A stretch of DNA of 64,000 bases from JADGHE01 sp035716025 (GTDB lineage Bacteria > Pseudomonadota > Alphaproteobacteria > Rhizobiales > Xanthobacteraceae): contig DASTKH010000042.1 in NCBI GenBank assembly GCA_035716025.1, positions 121,932-185,931 of the forward strand, written 5' to 3'. How positions within the stretch are numbered: position 1 is the stretch's first letter; each line of letters opens with the position of its first letter. Below are positions 31,728 to 40,108 of the stretch, in pieces. The notes under the pieces were generated by a model, which was not told where the DNA came from, did not search any database, and was given only the letters and a program-made list of their open reading frames with translations. The translations under genes were made by a program, and so were the position numbers.

Positions 31728-33329
31728 ATGCGACACGTGCTGACCGCCGCGATTGCGGCGGCGTTTGCCGTTGCAGCATTCGCGACCGCGCCGGCCGGTG
31801 CCGGCGAGCCGAAACACGGCGGCGTGCTGCGCATCTACCACCGGGACAATCCGCCGAGCGCCTCCATCCATGAGGAAGCGACCGTTTCAACGGTCATGCC
31901 GTTTATGGCGGTGTTCAACAATCTCGTGCTGTTCGATCAGCACAAGAAGCACAACAGCATGGAAACGATCGTTCCCGAGCTTGCCGAAAGCTGGTCTTGG
32001 GACGACACCAAGACGCGGCTGACGTTCAAGCTTCGGCACGGCGTGAAGTGGCACGACGGCAAGCCGTTCACCGCGGCCGACGTCAAATGCACCTGGGACA
32101 AGCTCCTCGGCAACGACAAGGACAGGTTCCGGAAAAACCCACGCAAAATCTGGTACCACAATCTCAAGGAAGTGGCGGTCAAGGGCGAAGACGAAGCGAC
32201 CTTCGTGCTCGAGCGGCCGCAAAGCGCTTTCCTGATGCTGCTCGCTTCCGGCTACAGCCCGGTCTATCCCTGTCACGTCTCCTCGCGCGACATGCGGACC
32301 CACCCGATCGGGACCGGGCCTTTCAAGTTCGTCGAATTCAAGCGCAACGAATCGATCAGGCTGGTACGAAATCCCGACTATTGGAAGAAGGGACTTCCGT
32401 ATGTTGACGCGATCGAGTGGCGGATCATCCCGAACCGTTCGACTCGCATTCTCGCTTTCGTGGCGGGGGATTTCGACCTGACCTTCAGCAGCGATGTCGC
32501 GATTCCGCTGCTGAAGGATGTCAAATCGCAGGCGCCGAACGCCATCTGCGAGGTCAACCCGGAATATGTCAGTCGCAACCTCATCGTGAACCGGGAAGCG
32601 CCGCCGTTTGACAATGCCAAAATTCGCAAGGCGATGGCGCTCGCGCTTGATCGGCAGGCCTTCATCAAGATCCTCACTGAAGGCACCGGCACGATCGGCG
32701 GGGCCATGCTGCCGCCACCGGAAGGCGAATGGGGCATGCCGGGGGACGTTGCGGCGACCTTGACTGGCTACGGCGCGAACATCGAGCAGAACCGCGCCGA
32801 GGGTCGCAAGATCATGGAAAGCCTTGGCTATTCGGCGGAAAATCCTCTCAAGGTCAAGGTCTCGACCCGCAACATCGCGATCTACAGAGACCCCGCGGTG
32901 ATCCTCATCGATCAGCTCAAGCAGGTCCACATCGAAGGCGAACTCGAAGTGGTCGACACGAGCATCTGGCATGCCAAGGTCGCTCGCAAGGAATATGCCG
33001 TCGGTATGAATCTCACCGGCAGCGGCGTCGACGATCCGGACGTCGTCTTCTACGAAGGCTACGCCTGCAAGTCGGAACGCAATTACACGCAATACTGCAA
33101 TCCGGAAGTGGAAAAGCTGATGGACGCGCAGTCGCGGGAAATCGACGTCAAGAAGCGCAAGGAGCTCGTCTGGCAGATCGAGCGGATCCTCAACGACGAC
33201 GGGGCGCGTCCCATCATCTACCACAGCAAATCTGGAACGTGCTGGCAGCCCTACGTGAAGAACTTCACGATGTTCGAGAACAGCATCTACAACGGTTGGC
33301 GGTTCGAGGACATTTGGCTCGACAAGTGA
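31728..33329 (+). CDS. ABC transporter substrate-binding protein, peptide/nickel (family 5) type
   Basis: The 533-aa periplasmic protein has a signal peptide (cleavage near 'PAGAG', residue 25). The SBP_bac_5 fold shows 'LAESWSWDDTKTRLTFKLRHGVKWHDGKPF' (split across several strands), 'HPIGTGPFKFVEFKRNESI', 'IRKAMALALDRQAF' and a C-terminal 'YNGWRFEDIWLDK'. Proteins of this class deliver di- and oligopeptides, nickel, glutathione or sugars to Dpp/Opp-type importers; the ligand is not readable. The start has GGGAGGAG upstream. It heads a complete transporter operon with two permeases and two ATPases. Confidence 0.93.
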   Translation: MRHVLTAAIAAAFAVAAFATAPAGAGEPKHGGVLRIYHRDNPPSASIHEEATVSTVMPFMAVFNNLVLFDQHKKHNSMETIVPELAESWSWDDTKTRLTFKLRHGVKWHDGKPFTAADVKCTWDKLLGNDKDRFRKNPRKIWYHNLKEVAVKGEDEATFVLERPQSAFLMLLASGYSPVYPCHVSSRDMRTHPIGTGPFKFVEFKRNESIRLVRNPDYWKKGLPYVDAIEWRIIPNRSTRILAFVAGDFDLTFSSDVAIPLLKDVKSQAPNAICEVNPEYVSRNLIVNREAPPFDNAKIRKAMALALDRQAFIKILTEGTGTIGGAMLPPPEGEWGMPGDVAATLTGYGANIEQNRAEGRKIMESLGYSAENPLKVKVSTRNIAIYRDPAVILIDQLKQVHIEGELEVVDTSIWHAKVARKEYAVGMNLTGSGVDDPDVVFYEGYACKSERNYTQYCNPEVEKLMDAQSREIDVKKRKELVWQIERILNDDGARPIIYHSKSGTCWQPYVKNFTMFENSIYNGWRFEDIWLDK

Positions 33330-33521
33330 TGCGCGCGCGGTGCGCGGACGGAGAAGCCGGCGCGCCGCACGGCCGCCAAGGCCCGCAGAGAGGCCGTGCA
33401 GCAGAAGGGACCGGCCGCAGCGGATCGAACGGTTGCGCTTTTCCTTCGCCCGCTCCGAAAGAGGAGAGGGGGCCTCCGCCGCCGTTCGTTCGCCAGGCCG
33501 TGCGATGAAAGAGGAGAGGTC

Positions 33522-34469
33522 GTGGGCGCTTATCTGATCCGGCGCGCCGCGCTGATGCTGGTCACGCTGTTCGGCATGTCGCTGCTCATCTTCGTGATGC
33601 TGCGGGTCGTGCCGGGAAACATCAGCGACATCCTGTTCGACTCCGCCGGATTCGTAAATCCGGAGGACAAGAAGGCCATCGAAGCCGAACTCGGCCTCGA
33701 CAAGCCCGTGATCGTGCAATACGCGAACTGGATCGGCGGGTTGATGCGCGGCGATCTCGGCTATGCCTATGTATCCGAGAAGCCGGCCATCGAGGAAATC
33801 CTGCCGCGCATCCCGATCACCGCCAAGCTTGCCGGGCTCGCGCTGTTCTTCTCGATTCTCTTCGGGGTTCCGCTCGGCGTCGTCAGTGCCGTGCGCCAGA
33901 ACACGATGCTGGACTATGTGCTGCGCGTCGTCAGCCTGAGCGGATTGTCCTTGCCCTCCTTCTGGCTCGGCCTGTTGATCCTCATGGGCTTCGTGCAGTA
34001 TCTCGGCTGGATACCGATCTACACGGACAAGCCGGACAGCGTCTGGGAGGAAATCGGCCTGCTCAGCATTCCGGCGGCGGCGGTCGGTTTCCGGGCCTCC
34101 GCACTGATCATGCGGCTGACGCGCTCCTCGATGCTTGAAGTGCTGCGCCAGGATTACATCCGCACGGCACGGGCCAAGGGTGCCTCGCGCGCTGCCGTCA
34201 ACTACGATCACGCGCTGCGCAACGCTGTGCTGCCGGTCATCACCGTGATCGGCATCGAAGCGGCGTTCCTGATCGGCGGGCTGATCGTGACCGAGACGGT
34301 TTTCAACATTCCGGGCGTGGCGCGATTTCTTGTCGAGGCGATCCTCTGGCGGGACTACCCCATCGTGCAGAATCTCGTCATGCTCATCGCCTTCGTGGTC
34401 GTGGTGGTCAATTTCCTGGTGGACCTCGCTTATGTCGCACTCGACCCACGCATCAAATACGAGAAGTGA
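33522..34469 (+). CDS. ABC transporter permease, DppB-like
   Basis: The 315-aa protein has about six transmembrane helices and the DppB/OppB signature: an N-terminal 'YLIRRAALMLVTLFGMSLLIF', an extracytoplasmic loop with 'LGLDKPVIVQYANWIGGLMRGDLGY' (split) and the cytoplasmic EAA-type loop 'YIRTARAKGASRAAV'. The start is the GTG at 33522 after GAGGAGAGG; upstream in-frame codons overlap a diverged GC-rich repeat. Its TGA overlaps a GTG of the following permease frame. It forms the translocation pore with the next gene. Confidence 0.93.
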   Translation: MGAYLIRRAALMLVTLFGMSLLIFVMLRVVPGNISDILFDSAGFVNPEDKKAIEAELGLDKPVIVQYANWIGGLMRGDLGYAYVSEKPAIEEILPRIPITAKLAGLALFFSILFGVPLGVVSAVRQNTMLDYVLRVVSLSGLSLPSFWLGLLILMGFVQYLGWIPIYTDKPDSVWEEIGLLSIPAAAVGFRASALIMRLTRSSMLEVLRQDYIRTARAKGASRAAVNYDHALRNAVLPVITVIGIEAAFLIGGLIVTETVFNIPGVARFLVEAILWRDYPIVQNLVMLIAFVVVVVNFLVDLAYVALDPRIKYEK

Positions 34470-34519
34470 GCAGTCGACAGACATTTGACGGGACAGATCG
34501 TTCGCCCTGGGAGGCATCC

Positions 34520-35413
34520 GTGACGACGGTCGATCATCATGCCGAACTCGTGCGGGCCGGGGCTCATGCGGACGGCATGTTCGGCAATGCCCTGTACTAC
34601 GTCAGGCGATATCCGCTCGGCACTGCCGGCGCGATCTTGATGGTGGTGTTTGTTCTGATGGCGGTGTTCGCCGATGCCATCACGGTTTACGACCCCGTCG
34701 CGACGAACCCGCGCGCTTCGCTGGCCGCGCCGAGCGAAGCGCATCCGCTCGGCGCAGACTTCATGGGCCGCGACATGTGGAGCCGCATCGTGTACGGCGC
34801 GAGAATTTCGCTCGCCGTCGGCCTCGGCTCGACCCTGCTCGGCTGCCTGATCGGCGTCGTCATCGGGCTGATGTCGGGCTACTTCGGCGGCTGGCTCGAC
34901 CTCGCCGTACAGCGTCTCATCGACATCATGCAGGCCTTGCCGCTTCTCGTCATGGCGTTGGTCATGGCGGCGTCGCTCGGGCCGTCCCTGCACAATACGA
35001 TCATCGCCATCTCGATCCCGCTCGTGCCTTACGTCGCGCGCGTCATACGCTCCAATACGCTGACCCTGCGCGAAATGCCCTATGTCGAGGCGGCGCGGGC
35101 AGCCGGGATGAACGAGATCGCGATTGCCTTTCGCCACGTTCTGCCCAACACCATCGCGCCGCTGATTGTGTTGGCGACGGCGCAGCTCGGCTCCGCGATC
35201 CTCACCGAAGCGTCGCTGTCGTTCCTCGGGCTCGGCGTGCCGGAGCCGCATCCGTCCTGGGGGCGGATGCTTTCGGAGTCGGCCGCGGAATATGTGCGCA
35301 CGGCGCCGTGGCTGGTCGTCTTTCCGGGAGTTGCGATCAGTCTGGCGGTTTTCGGAACCAACCTCCTCGGCGATGCGGTGCGCGACATTCTCGATCCGAG
35401 GCTGCGCAATTGA
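34520..35413 (+). CDS. ABC transporter permease, DppC-like
   Basis: The 297-aa DppC/OppC-type permease has 'HPLGADFMGRDMWSRIVYGARISL', which is the family signature, six transmembrane helices and the EAA loop 'YVEAARAAGMNEIAIAFRHVLPN'. I prefer the GTG at 34520 because GGGAGG lies at the proper distance. An earlier in-frame GTG at 34466, overlapping the dppB-like stop, would add 18 residues without conservation. It pairs with the preceding permease. Confidence 0.92.
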   Translation: MTTVDHHAELVRAGAHADGMFGNALYYVRRYPLGTAGAILMVVFVLMAVFADAITVYDPVATNPRASLAAPSEAHPLGADFMGRDMWSRIVYGARISLAVGLGSTLLGCLIGVVIGLMSGYFGGWLDLAVQRLIDIMQALPLLVMALVMAASLGPSLHNTIIAISIPLVPYVARVIRSNTLTLREMPYVEAARAAGMNEIAIAFRHVLPNTIAPLIVLATAQLGSAILTEASLSFLGLGVPEPHPSWGRMLSESAAEYVRTAPWLVVFPGVAISLAVFGTNLLGDAVRDILDPRLRN

Positions 35414-35414
35414 G

Positions 35415-36500
35415 ATGGTACCGTCGCCTGCGGATGCCAAGGCAAAGGGCGATGCGATGCACGCGTTGACCGAGCCTCGCACGGACGCGCAGTCTGCCGT
35501 CCTGCTCGAAGTGGCGGGGCTGCAGACGTTCTTCTACACGCGACAAGGCATGGTTAAGGCCGTGGACGGCGTCAGCTTTGCGTTGCGCGCGGGCGAGACC
35601 CTGGCGGTCGTCGGCGAGTCCGGCTGCGGCAAGAGCATCACGGCGCTTTCGCTGATGCGTCTCGTGCCCGAGCCGCCGGGCCGTATCGTCGCGGGTTCGG
35701 TCCGCCTCGACGGAATCGACCTTCTCGCCCTCGAGGAGGAGGCGATGCGCGCCATCCGCGGCAAAGACATCTCCATGATCTTCCAGGAGCCGATGACCTC
35801 GCTCAACCCGGTGATGACGATCGGCAGGCAGATCGCGGAGGTCGTGATTCTCCACCAGAAGCTCGGCCGGGCCGAGGCCATCGCCAAGGCGGAAGAGATG
35901 TTGCGGCTCGTCAACATCCCGGAGCCGCGGCAGCGCTTGCAAGAATATCCGCATCAACTTTCCGGGGGCATGAGGCAGCGCGCCATGATCGCCATGGCGT
36001 TGGCCTGTAATCCGAAGGTGCTGATCGCCGACGAGCCGACGACGGCGCTCGATGTCACTATCCAAGCGCAAATCCTGGACACGATCCTGCAGTTGCAGCG
36101 CAAGCTCGGGACGGCGCTCATTCTCATCACGCATGATCTCGGGGTGGTTGCGGAAACGGCCCAGCGCGTCATCGTCATGTATGCTGGACGCAAGGTGGAA
36201 GAGGCGCCCGTGGACGATCTGTTCGCGCGGCCGCAGCACCCCTATACGCAAGGCCTGCTTCAATCGATTCCGCGCCTCGGTTTGATGCGCGGCGAGGCGG
36301 ATGCCGGGCGCGAACGGCTCCGTGAAATTCCCGGCATGGTGCCGGCGCTGCACCATCTTCCGGAAGGCTGCGTGTTCGCACCGCGCTGCGCGTATGCGCA
36401 AGATGCCTGCCGGACGCGATACCCGCCCTATGAGGAGAAGCGGCCGGGTCACTGGGCCGCCTGCTGGCGCTCGCACGAGATCGTGGAGGGCGCCGCATGA
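35415..36500 (+). CDS. ABC transporter ATP-binding protein, DppD-like
   Basis: The 361-aa ATPase has Walker A 'GESGCGKS' and the Q-loop region 'MIFQEPMTSLNPVMTIG'. The signature is LSGGMRQR, with Walker B 'VLIADEPTTALD' and the switch His in 'LILITHDLGVV'. The C-terminal oligopeptide-type extension has the 'HPYTQGLL' and Cys-rich 'CVFAPRCAYAQDACRTRYP' segment, which in related ATPases can bind an Fe-S cluster. The ATG at 35415 is two bases after the permease stop; an in-frame ATG at 35457 with AGGG upstream is an alternative. Its TGA overlaps the next ATG. Confidence 0.93.
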   Translation: MVPSPADAKAKGDAMHALTEPRTDAQSAVLLEVAGLQTFFYTRQGMVKAVDGVSFALRAGETLAVVGESGCGKSITALSLMRLVPEPPGRIVAGSVRLDGIDLLALEEEAMRAIRGKDISMIFQEPMTSLNPVMTIGRQIAEVVILHQKLGRAEAIAKAEEMLRLVNIPEPRQRLQEYPHQLSGGMRQRAMIAMALACNPKVLIADEPTTALDVTIQAQILDTILQLQRKLGTALILITHDLGVVAETAQRVIVMYAGRKVEEAPVDDLFARPQHPYTQGLLQSIPRLGLMRGEADAGRERLREIPGMVPALHHLPEGCVFAPRCAYAQDACRTRYPPYEEKRPGHWAACWRSHEIVEGAA

Positions 36501-37513
36501 CAGACGTGCTGGCCCGCTCCTCCCCGGACCAGGCCGCGGCCGCAGCACCCGGCCGCCCCTTGCTCGAGGTGCGAGACCTCAAGAAGCATTTTCCGATCGA
36601 GAAGGGCCTCTTTCGCCGGACGGTCGGCCACGTGCTCGCAGTCGATGGCGTGAGCTTCGCGATCCGCAGAGGCGAGACGCTGGGGCTCGTCGGCGAATCG
36701 GGCTGCGGAAAGTCCACGGTCGGCCGCACCGTCCTGCGGCTCATCGATCCGACGGCCGGCACGGTCCGCCTGGACGGAAACGACATCACCAGGTTGGATC
36801 GCGCCGCGCTTCGCCCCTACCGGCGGCAAATGCAGATCATTTTCCAGGACCCGTTCTCCTCGCTCGATCCGCGGATGACGGCGGGGGAGATCGTCGGCGA
36901 GCCGTTGCGCGTGCACGGGACGGAAAGCGCACGCACCCGACGGGAGCGGGTCGCCGAATTGTTCGACCGGGTGGGCCTGCGCAAGGCGCAGATGGACAAT
37001 TATCCGCACCAGTTTTCCGGCGGGCAGCGGCAACGGCTCGGCATCGCCCGCGCGCTTGCGCTCAACCCCAAGCTCATCGTGGCCGACGAGCCGGTGTCGG
37101 CGCTTGACGTGTCGATCCAGGCCCAGGTCCTCAACCTGATGACGGACCTGCAGCGGGAACTCGGCCTAGCCTACCTCTTCATCTCGCACAATCTTGCCGT
37201 CGTCGAGCACATCAGCCATTTCATCGCGGTGATGTATCTCGGCCGGATCGTCGAATACACCGACAAGAAGACGCTGTTCACGCGCGCCCTGCATCCCTAT
37301 ACGGAGTCGTTGCTGCTCGCCGTGCCGGTGCCGGACCCGAAGATCAAGCGGGAGAAGCGGGTCTTGCAGGGCGACGTGCCGAGCCCGGTCAACCCGCCGT
37401 CCGGTTGCCATTTCCACACGCGCTGCCCTTATGCCGTCGCACGCTGCCGGAACGAGGCCCCGCCGCTGCGCGAGGTCCGCCCCGGACAATGGGTCGCCTG
37501 CCATCTGCGATGA
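36497..37513 (+). CDS. ABC transporter ATP-binding protein, DppF-like
   Basis: The 338-aa ATPase is the second nucleotide-binding subunit of the importer. It has Walker A 'GESGCGKSTVGRT', 'IIFQDPFSSLDPRMTAGEI', the signature 'FSGGQRQRLGIARALALNPK', Walker B 'LIVADEPVSALDVS' and 'YLFISHNLAVVEHI'. The C-terminal extension is again of the oligopeptide type with 'CHFHTRCPYAVARCRNEAPP'. Translation is coupled to the previous gene through an ATGA overlap. It is the last gene of the operon; the ubiV gene converges on it 19 bp away. Confidence 0.94.
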   Translation: MTDVLARSSPDQAAAAAPGRPLLEVRDLKKHFPIEKGLFRRTVGHVLAVDGVSFAIRRGETLGLVGESGCGKSTVGRTVLRLIDPTAGTVRLDGNDITRLDRAALRPYRRQMQIIFQDPFSSLDPRMTAGEIVGEPLRVHGTESARTRRERVAELFDRVGLRKAQMDNYPHQFSGGQRQRLGIARALALNPKLIVADEPVSALDVSIQAQVLNLMTDLQRELGLAYLFISHNLAVVEHISHFIAVMYLGRIVEYTDKKTLFTRALHPYTESLLLAVPVPDPKIKREKRVLQGDVPSPVNPPSGCHFHTRCPYAVARCRNEAPPLREVRPGQWVACHLR

Positions 37514-37532
37514 GTCGAACGGGAAACCCGCG

Positions 37533-38459
37533 TCATTCGCTCGGTGCGGAATGCCAAAGATGCCCAGGCTTTCCGTGATAAAAGCCGTTCGCGAACGGCG
37601 TGCCCGGCAGCAGCGCGCTCAGGCGGTTCATCGCCTCGTCCGCCTCGATCCGCCGATCGAGGACGCGGCGGAAGAGCAAGGCCACTTCCACCATGTCGCA
37701 TGTCTGCGGCGACAGGCGGAAGCGAGCGACCCCCATCGCCCGCAGGTCGGAAAGCGCGCCCAGGAGATTGAGAAAAGGGTAGGACATCGTCTGGATGCCG
37801 TTGACGGCGAGGAATGGAGCGCCCTCGAGCGTCGTCAGGACCATCCCGTCGGGATCGTTTTCGCAGACGAACTGGCAGCTGTCCTTCGTGCGCCCGTGCG
37901 CGCGCGCATGATAGCAGCGGGCGGAAAGCGCAAGCGACACGCGGCCGAACACCTGGACTTCGATCTCCACGCCGAGCGGCGCGGCCGCACGACATAGGGC
38001 GGCAACGGCGCGTGCCGGGATTTCCGCCGGGAGACAGACGTTGCGGGCGCCCGCCCGCGCCAACACGGACAGGGTCCGCTCATTGTAGGCGTTCATGAAG
38101 GGGCCGACGTGATGGGGTTGCCCGTATAAACGCAGCAGCGCCGATGCGTCGTTGGCCTCGATCGGGCGCGCGGGGGCGGAACAGATATCCTCAACAAGGC
38201 GGCGGTCCTGCTTTACCGTCACCTCGGCGAGAGTGGAAAGCACCACCGCCTTGCCTGCGGCCTCCAGCCTGGCGGCGACGGTTTCGCAATATGGCGCAAA
38301 CAGCGGCGCGCGTTTCGAACAGATCGCCTCGCCGAGATAGACGGTGCCGATCGGCGCTTCGTCGGCGATGCGGAAATAGAAGTCGCGCCAGCGCTCGGCG
38401 CTCCAGTTGAACAACACCGGTCCCAACGTGAGCTCGGGGGCTTTCGCTTCCGTCGTCAT
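37533..38459 (-). CDS. ubiV: UbiV, U32-family protein for O2-independent ubiquinone synthesis
   Basis: UbiV and UbiU form an iron-sulfur heterodimer that hydroxylates ubiquinone intermediates without oxygen, using prephenate as donor in characterised bacteria. The 308-aa protein has Cys47 and the C-x12-C-x3-C arrangement Cys181/194/198, close to the [4Fe-4S] cysteines of E. coli UbiV (39, 180, 193, 197). The ATG at 38459 overlaps the ubiU stop as ATGA; the longer frame would begin with GTG and lacks extra support. It is the last gene of a ubiT-ubiU-ubiV operon. Confidence 0.92.
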   Translation of the reverse strand: MTTEAKAPELTLGPVLFNWSAERWRDFYFRIADEAPIGTVYLGEAICSKRAPLFAPYCETVAARLEAAGKAVVLSTLAEVTVKQDRRLVEDICSAPARPIEANDASALLRLYGQPHHVGPFMNAYNERTLSVLARAGARNVCLPAEIPARAVAALCRAAAPLGVEIEVQVFGRVSLALSARCYHARAHGRTKDSCQFVCENDPDGMVLTTLEGAPFLAVNGIQTMSYPFLNLLGALSDLRAMGVARFRLSPQTCDMVEVALLFRRVLDRRIEADEAMNRLSALLPGTPFANGFYHGKPGHLWHSAPSE

Positions 38460-39472
38460 CGCCACGTCTTGCTGCGGAAGGCACCTTCGGTCTCCTTGCG
38501 CCCTTCGGTCAGCGCGAGAAGATCGACGAAGGCCGCCTCACGCCCCGCCAGAAGTTCGTCGACGGCCTCGCGGAAGGCGGAGACGACGGCCTTCACATAA
38601 GCGCGGCTGCGCTGGCGGCCTTCGATCTTGAGGGCCGTCACGCCGGCCTGCATCAGCGCGGGCAGCAGCGCCGACAGGTTGAGACTGACGGGCTCCTCGA
38701 ACGCATAATAGGGGTCCGCGCGAACGGCCGAGAGGTAACGGCCCTTGCAGATGGTGGGATAGCCGGCGCTCTGGCCGCACGGAAAGCGGTCGACGACGAA
38801 GCAGCCGAGCTTCGTCGTCAGATTGCGCGCGGCGTCCTCTTCATAGCGCACGTCGGCGGCAGGCGAGCAGACGCCGTCCATATTGGTGGAGATGCCGGTC
38901 GCGTAATTGGTGAGGCTGCAGCGACCTTCCGCCATCATTCCGATATTGCCGAAAATGAACGCCTCGATCTCGCACGGGATCTCGCTGTGAAGGGCGGCGA
39001 TCTCGGCAACCGTCAGCATGCGCGGCAGCACAACGCGCTTGACGCCGAATTCCCGGCAATAGAAGCGGATGGCTTCCGGCGAGGAGGCGCCCGCCTGCAC
39101 CGACAGGTGGAGGCGCAGGTTGGGATAGGTCTGCGCGGCATAGTCGGCGACGCCCATATCGGCGACGATGACGGCATCGACCCCGAGCGCCGCCGCCGTA
39201 TCGATCGCCTCGCGCCAGGGGTCGAACCGCCCGGCGGGCGGAAAGGTATTGACGGCGAGCAGCACCTTGGCCCGGCGCGCATGCGCATAGGCGACGGCCT
39301 GTTCGAGCTCGGCCGGAGTGAAATTGAGGCCCGGAAAGTTGCGGGCATTGGTCGCATTCTGCAGGCCGCAATAGACGGCATCCGCGCCCGCGTCGACCGC
39401 GGTGCGCAGGGCGGCAGGCGTTCCCGCCGGGCAGACAAGCTCGGGTCGGGTTAGGCCGCGTGGCTCATTCAT
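38456..39472 (-). CDS. ubiU: UbiU, U32-family protein for O2-independent ubiquinone synthesis
   Basis: The 338-aa U32 peptidase-family protein begins 'ELVCPAGTPAALRTAVDAGADAVYCGL', the U32 signature region. It contains 'FIFGNIGMMAEGRCSLTNYATG' and cysteines at 185, 202, 224, 232 and 242, among which the [4Fe-4S] ligands should lie. It partners UbiV. The start overlaps the ubiT stop by 8 bp and the stop overlaps ubiV by 4 bp, so the three genes are tightly coupled. With ubiT present, the YegQ-like and protease members of the U32 family are less likely. Confidence 0.93.
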   Translation of the reverse strand: MNEPRGLTRPELVCPAGTPAALRTAVDAGADAVYCGLQNATNARNFPGLNFTPAELEQAVAYAHARRAKVLLAVNTFPPAGRFDPWREAIDTAAALGVDAVIVADMGVADYAAQTYPNLRLHLSVQAGASSPEAIRFYCREFGVKRVVLPRMLTVAEIAALHSEIPCEIEAFIFGNIGMMAEGRCSLTNYATGISTNMDGVCSPAADVRYEEDAARNLTTKLGCFVVDRFPCGQSAGYPTICKGRYLSAVRADPYYAFEEPVSLNLSALLPALMQAGVTALKIEGRQRSRAYVKAVVSAFREAVDELLAGREAAFVDLLALTEGRKETEGAFRSKTWR

Positions 39473-40010
39473 CGTCTCGCGTCCTCCTGGCAGTCCGCAG
39501 AATCGATAGGGCGAAGGCGGCGGCGCCAGACAGCGGCCCGAATCCGCGGACCGCCACGTCGAGAACGCCGCCCTCGATGTCGTCGAGCGCGTTGCGCAAC
39601 GCCACCACGGCCTCAGTGTCGCCGCTCACGCGTAAGTCGCGGCTGAAGAACAGCGCATCGCCGTCGAGCGAACCGTCGATCATGTCAAAGAGCGTGAAGA
39701 ACGTGCCGGCGATGGCGGCCTCGTGCGGAGGATGTTCGAAGCGCCGGTAAGCCTGCAGGCTCGGCCGCTCCCGCGCGGGCCGAAGCACGAGGACGAACGG
39801 AAGGTCGGTCGGGTCGATCAGGAAGCGCTTGCCCGCGTGCGGGCCGAGGCGCGCGAACAGTGCAGGATTTGCGCGGCCAACGTGGTCGGCGATGCGATTG
39901 AGAATTGGCTGCAACAGCGAGAGCGGCACCGGCCTCAGCAGGAGGCGGGGAATGTCCTGCAGGAACGACGGAAGTGGCGGCCGCGGTGCCGCGCGGGAAC
40001 GGAGCGACAT
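39465..40010 (-). CDS. ubiT: UbiT, SCP2-domain lipid carrier for O2-independent ubiquinone synthesis
   Basis: UbiT is an SCP2 lipid-binding protein needed with UbiUV for anaerobic ubiquinone synthesis. The chosen start gives 181 aa, close to the E. coli protein. SCP2-like features include 'ALFARLGPHAGKRFLIDPTDLPFVLVLRP', 'AAIAGTFFTLFDMIDGSLDGDALFFSRDLRVSGDTEAVV' (quoted in pieces) and 'ALRNALDDIEG'. An in-frame ATG at 40076 would add 22 residues, but it lies upstream of an FNR-like box that better fits a promoter. No Shine-Dalgarno precedes 40010, which together with promoter spacing suggests a leaderless message. Confidence 0.85.
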   Translation of the reverse strand: MSLRSRAAPRPPLPSFLQDIPRLLLRPVPLSLLQPILNRIADHVGRANPALFARLGPHAGKRFLIDPTDLPFVLVLRPARERPSLQAYRRFEHPPHEAAIAGTFFTLFDMIDGSLDGDALFFSRDLRVSGDTEAVVALRNALDDIEGGVLDVAVRGFGPLSGAAAFALSILRTARRTRDDE

Positions 40011-40043
40011 GCCGGCACAGTACACAGAGGCGCCGACCCGCAC

Positions 40044-40057
40044 TTGATCGATGTTAA
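40044..40057 (-). promoter_or_regulatory. FNR/FixK-type box upstream of ubiT
   Basis: Read on the minus strand, TTAAC-ATCG-ATCAA has one perfect FNR half-site (ATCAA) and one degenerate half-site. Its centre is about 41 bases from the A of the ubiT ATG. A -10-like TGTACT lies eight bases before the ATG. For a class II FNR promoter this spacing puts the transcription start at or next to the start codon. Anaerobic control fits the function of ubiTUV; binding is inferred. Confidence 0.5.
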
Positions 40058-40108
40058 GGAACCTCGCAAGCCGCATGCGGCGCAGGTCGTAGGCCGTTTC
40101 GCGTCGGC

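Noticed and set aside
31887..34517. 876-codon minus-strand frame over the ABC transporter genes
   Set aside because: It lies opposite well-supported transporter genes; its composition is rich in His/Asp/Arg, typical of antisense translation.
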